NCBI GenBank assembly: GCA_023700845.1
Contig: JAMPYD010000122.1
Span: 1 to 6,326 of the forward strand
Direction of reading: 5' to 3'
Length of the DNA: 6,326 bases
Source of the DNA: Elusimicrobiota bacterium
Lineage (GTDB): Bacteria > Elusimicrobiota > Elusimicrobia > UBA1565 > UBA9628
Part shown: piece after piece, positions 5,273 through 6,326 of the stretch
Layout: each line of letters starts with the position of its first letter
Numbering within the stretch: the stretch's first letter is position 1
Position numbers and translations under genes: made by a program
Notes under the pieces: generated by a model
Databases searched by the model: none
What the model saw: only the letters and a program-made list of their open reading frames with translations
What the model was told of the DNA's origin: nothing

Positions 5273-5658
5273 CAGCGCTTCTCCAGGAGTCTCGCGACCA
5301 TCTCGCGCAGCGTCTTCGGGTCGAAAGGCTTCTCCAGGTGCTCGGTCACGCGGCAGTCCGGGTTGAAATGGTCCTTGACCGCGCCCTTGGCGGTCAGCAC
5401 GATGACGGGGACGGCCTTGGTGCGGGCGTCCTCCTGCAGGCGGGCGCACACCGAGTAGCCGTCCATGACGGGCATCATGACGTCGAGGATCACGAGGTCG
5501 GGGATGACGGCGGTCTCGTCGCGCGGCTCGAGGCCGGCCTTGGCGAGCGCCTCGGCCCCGTCGTAGGCGGCGATGACCGTGTGCCCGTCTTTCTCGAGCA
5601 TGAATTTGACGAGCGTGACGACGTCGCGCTCATCGTCGACGAGCAGTATCCGCGCCAT
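5272..5658 (-). CDS. Single-domain response regulator (CheY-like receiver), copy 1
   Basis: Receiver-only protein of 128 aa, first gene of the operon that continues with lysS and lolC/D. Asp8 and Asp9 (ILLVDDERD), phosphoacceptor Asp59 (LVILDVMMPVMDGY), Thr89 (VLTAKG) and Lys110 (EKPFDPKTLREM) complete the active site. I chose the ATG at 5658 because MARILLVDDE is the standard receiver start and a -10 box (TAGAAT, 5666-5671) ends 7 nt before it. A GTG at 5694 in the same frame would add SRGRIFNRIGA and would lie in the putative -35 box, so I reject it. The stop overlaps the next start by one base. The protein pairs with copy 2 as a likely tandem duplication. Partner kinase and target are unknown. 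Confidence 0.9.
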   Translation of the reverse strand: MARILLVDDERDVVTLVKFMLEKDGHTVIAAYDGAEALAKAGLEPRDETAVIPDLVILDVMMPVMDGYSVCARLQEDARTKAVPVIVLTAKGAVKDHFNPDCRVTEHLEKPFDPKTLREMVARLLEKR

Positions 5659-5665
5659 GGCCCCG

Positions 5666-5694
5666 ATTCTATTAAATATCCGACCTCGTGACAC
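5666..5694 (-). promoter_or_regulatory. Candidate promoter of the receiver-lysS-lol operon
   Basis: On the minus strand, GTGTCA (5694-5689; 4 of 6 bases match TTGACA), 17 bp, then TAGAAT (5671-5666; 5 of 6 match TATAAT). The expected start of transcription falls at or next to the ATG at 5658. The mRNA would then be nearly leaderless; no proper Shine-Dalgarno site is present, only GGGG very close to the ATG. Confidence 0.5.
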
Positions 5695-5700
5695 CGGCCG

Positions 5701-5733
5701 GCGGGCCTCCCGCGCCCTCGCCCTGGGCCTCCC
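5701..5733. repeat. GC-rich direct repeat and hairpin in the divergent intergenic region
   Basis: GGGCCTCCC occurs at 5703-5711 and again at 5725-5733. The first copy lies in a tight hairpin, GCGGG-CCT-CCCGC (5701-5713). It sits between two divergent promoters, so it may be an operator, but in sequence this GC-rich such repeats can arise by chance. Confidence 0.3.
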
Positions 5734-5785
5734 GGCCGCGCGCGCTGGGCCTTAAGCCCGATATCCTTCGACGGGGGGGCCGCGG

Positions 5786-5791
5786 TATAAT
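5786..5791 (+). promoter_or_regulatory. Consensus -10 box just before the secreted-protein gene
   Basis: A perfect TATAAT lies in otherwise very GC-rich DNA, 6 nt before the ATG at 5798. Transcription would start at about the A of the ATG, implying a leaderless message. No good -35 box is found 16-18 bp upstream, and no Shine-Dalgarno site could fit. Confidence 0.55.
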
Positions 5792-5797
5792 CTCCCC

Positions 5798-6313
5798 ATG
5801 AACCGCGTCAGAATCCCTTTTCTCGCCGTCCTCGCCCTCGTTCTCCTCGCCTCCGCCGCCCGGGCGACCTCGTCCGAGGACGCCTTCGGCGCGGCCATCG
5901 ACCGCATCAACGAATCCGCGGCCAGGATCGCCGACGCCCAGGCGAAGCGCGCCCGGGAGCGGAAGGCCGCCGCGACGGCGCCCTCGTGCACGCCGGCCCA
6001 GATCGACGCGGCTTACGCGGACCTTGCCCGCTGCGAAGCGTCGATCAAGAAGGCCTTCGGCGCGGACGTGCGCGACTTCAAGGGCGTCCTGAACAAGGGC
6101 TTCTCCCGGAGCGGCATGTCGCTCGTCCTGCTGACCACGACCGACGCGTTCTTCTATCACGAGGACTGCGACATCTGCGCGGCCGTCGAGCGCTGCTCGC
6201 TGAAGGACGGCTCGATCAGCGCGTTCAAGACCGCGCACAGCGTGGACTGCCGCGACCTGGCGCCCTTCCTCAAGAAGAACGTCGCCTACAGCGCCTGCCC
6301 CCTGCGTCCTTAA
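5798..6313 (+). CDS. Secreted cysteine-rich protein of unknown function
   Basis: 171 aa; I do not recognise the family. The N-terminus is a clear Sec signal peptide: basic start MNRVR, hydrophobic core IPFLAVLALVLLASA, and cleavage predicted after ARA (about residue 23). It lacks a lipobox cysteine. Residues about 25-58 are Ala/Arg/Glu-rich and probably helical. The mature part has seven cysteines (64, 79, 124, 127, 133, 151, 167), including a CxxC at 124-127 in HEDCDICAAVERC, so disulfides or metal binding outside the cytoplasm are plausible. An odd number leaves at least one free or intermolecular. The segment SGMSLVLLTTTDAFFYHEDC looks like a beta-rich core. The gene is divergent from the receiver operon and has its own -10 box. 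Strong GC bias at third codon positions supports coding. Role unknown. Confidence 0.8.
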   Translation: MNRVRIPFLAVLALVLLASAARATSSEDAFGAAIDRINESAARIADAQAKRARERKAAATAPSCTPAQIDAAYADLARCEASIKKAFGADVRDFKGVLNKGFSRSGMSLVLLTTTDAFFYHEDCDICAAVERCSLKDGSISAFKTAHSVDCRDLAPFLKKNVAYSACPLRP

Positions 6314-6315
6314 GC

Positions 6316-6324
6316 TGATATAAT
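6316..6324 (+). promoter_or_regulatory. Extended -10 box for a gene beyond the window
   Basis: TGATATAAT (an extended -10, TGn plus TATAAT) lies 2 bases after the stop codon of the secreted-protein gene and runs into the window edge. No -35 box is seen 17 bp upstream, as is usual for extended -10 promoters. Its position suggests a separately transcribed downstream gene, perhaps also leaderless. Confidence 0.4.
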
Positions 6325-6326
6325 GA

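Noticed and set aside
5659..5694. Upstream GTG start for receiver copy 1
   Set aside because: It would place the start inside the candidate -35 box and add residues not found in receiver domains. MARILLVDDE is the normal start.

Overview
The window comes from a GC-rich Gram-negative bacterium. The Gram-negative assignment rests on the Lol lipoprotein-release genes. The tightly packed genes, overlapping starts and stops, receiver-only proteins and a RAYT-type transposase would fit an environmental or metagenome-derived lineage such as Elusimicrobiota. That placement is a guess from gene content; nothing in the sequence proves it.

Layout. Bases 1-299 (minus) are the N-terminal part of a branched-chain amino-acid aminotransferase (ilvE), cut by the window edge. 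Bases 300-601 hold no convincing gene. On the plus strand they do hold a sigma70-like promoter (365-393), about 150 nt that fold into a closed multi-helix RNA (402-548), and a stem-loop terminator (551-587). This looks like an unannotated structured small RNA. Bases 602-1427 are a compact mobile element: a RAYT/Y1 HUH-family transposase gene (672-1433, plus) bounded by perfect 31-bp inverted repeats. It abuts the end of lolD, and each gene takes part of its stop codon from the other side of the junction.

Bases 1426-5658 are one minus-strand operon read in the order receiver 1 (5658-5272), receiver 2 (5272-4865), lysS (4872-3325), lolC/E (3328-2111), lolD (2118-1426). Every junction overlaps by 1 to 8 bases, so translational coupling is likely. 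LolC/E and LolD form the inner-membrane ABC machine that releases lipoproteins. LysS charges tRNA-Lys. The two CheY-like proteins have no output domain and appear to be tandem duplicates.

Bases 5659-5797 are a divergent promoter region. The -10 boxes on both sides lie 6-7 nt from the start codons, which suggests leaderless mRNAs. Bases 5798-6313 (plus) encode a secreted, cysteine-rich protein of unknown function, followed at the window edge by another extended -10 box.

The parts most worth following up are the structured RNA at 400-587, the RAYT element with long perfect terminal repeats, and its reciprocal stop-codon junction with lolD.
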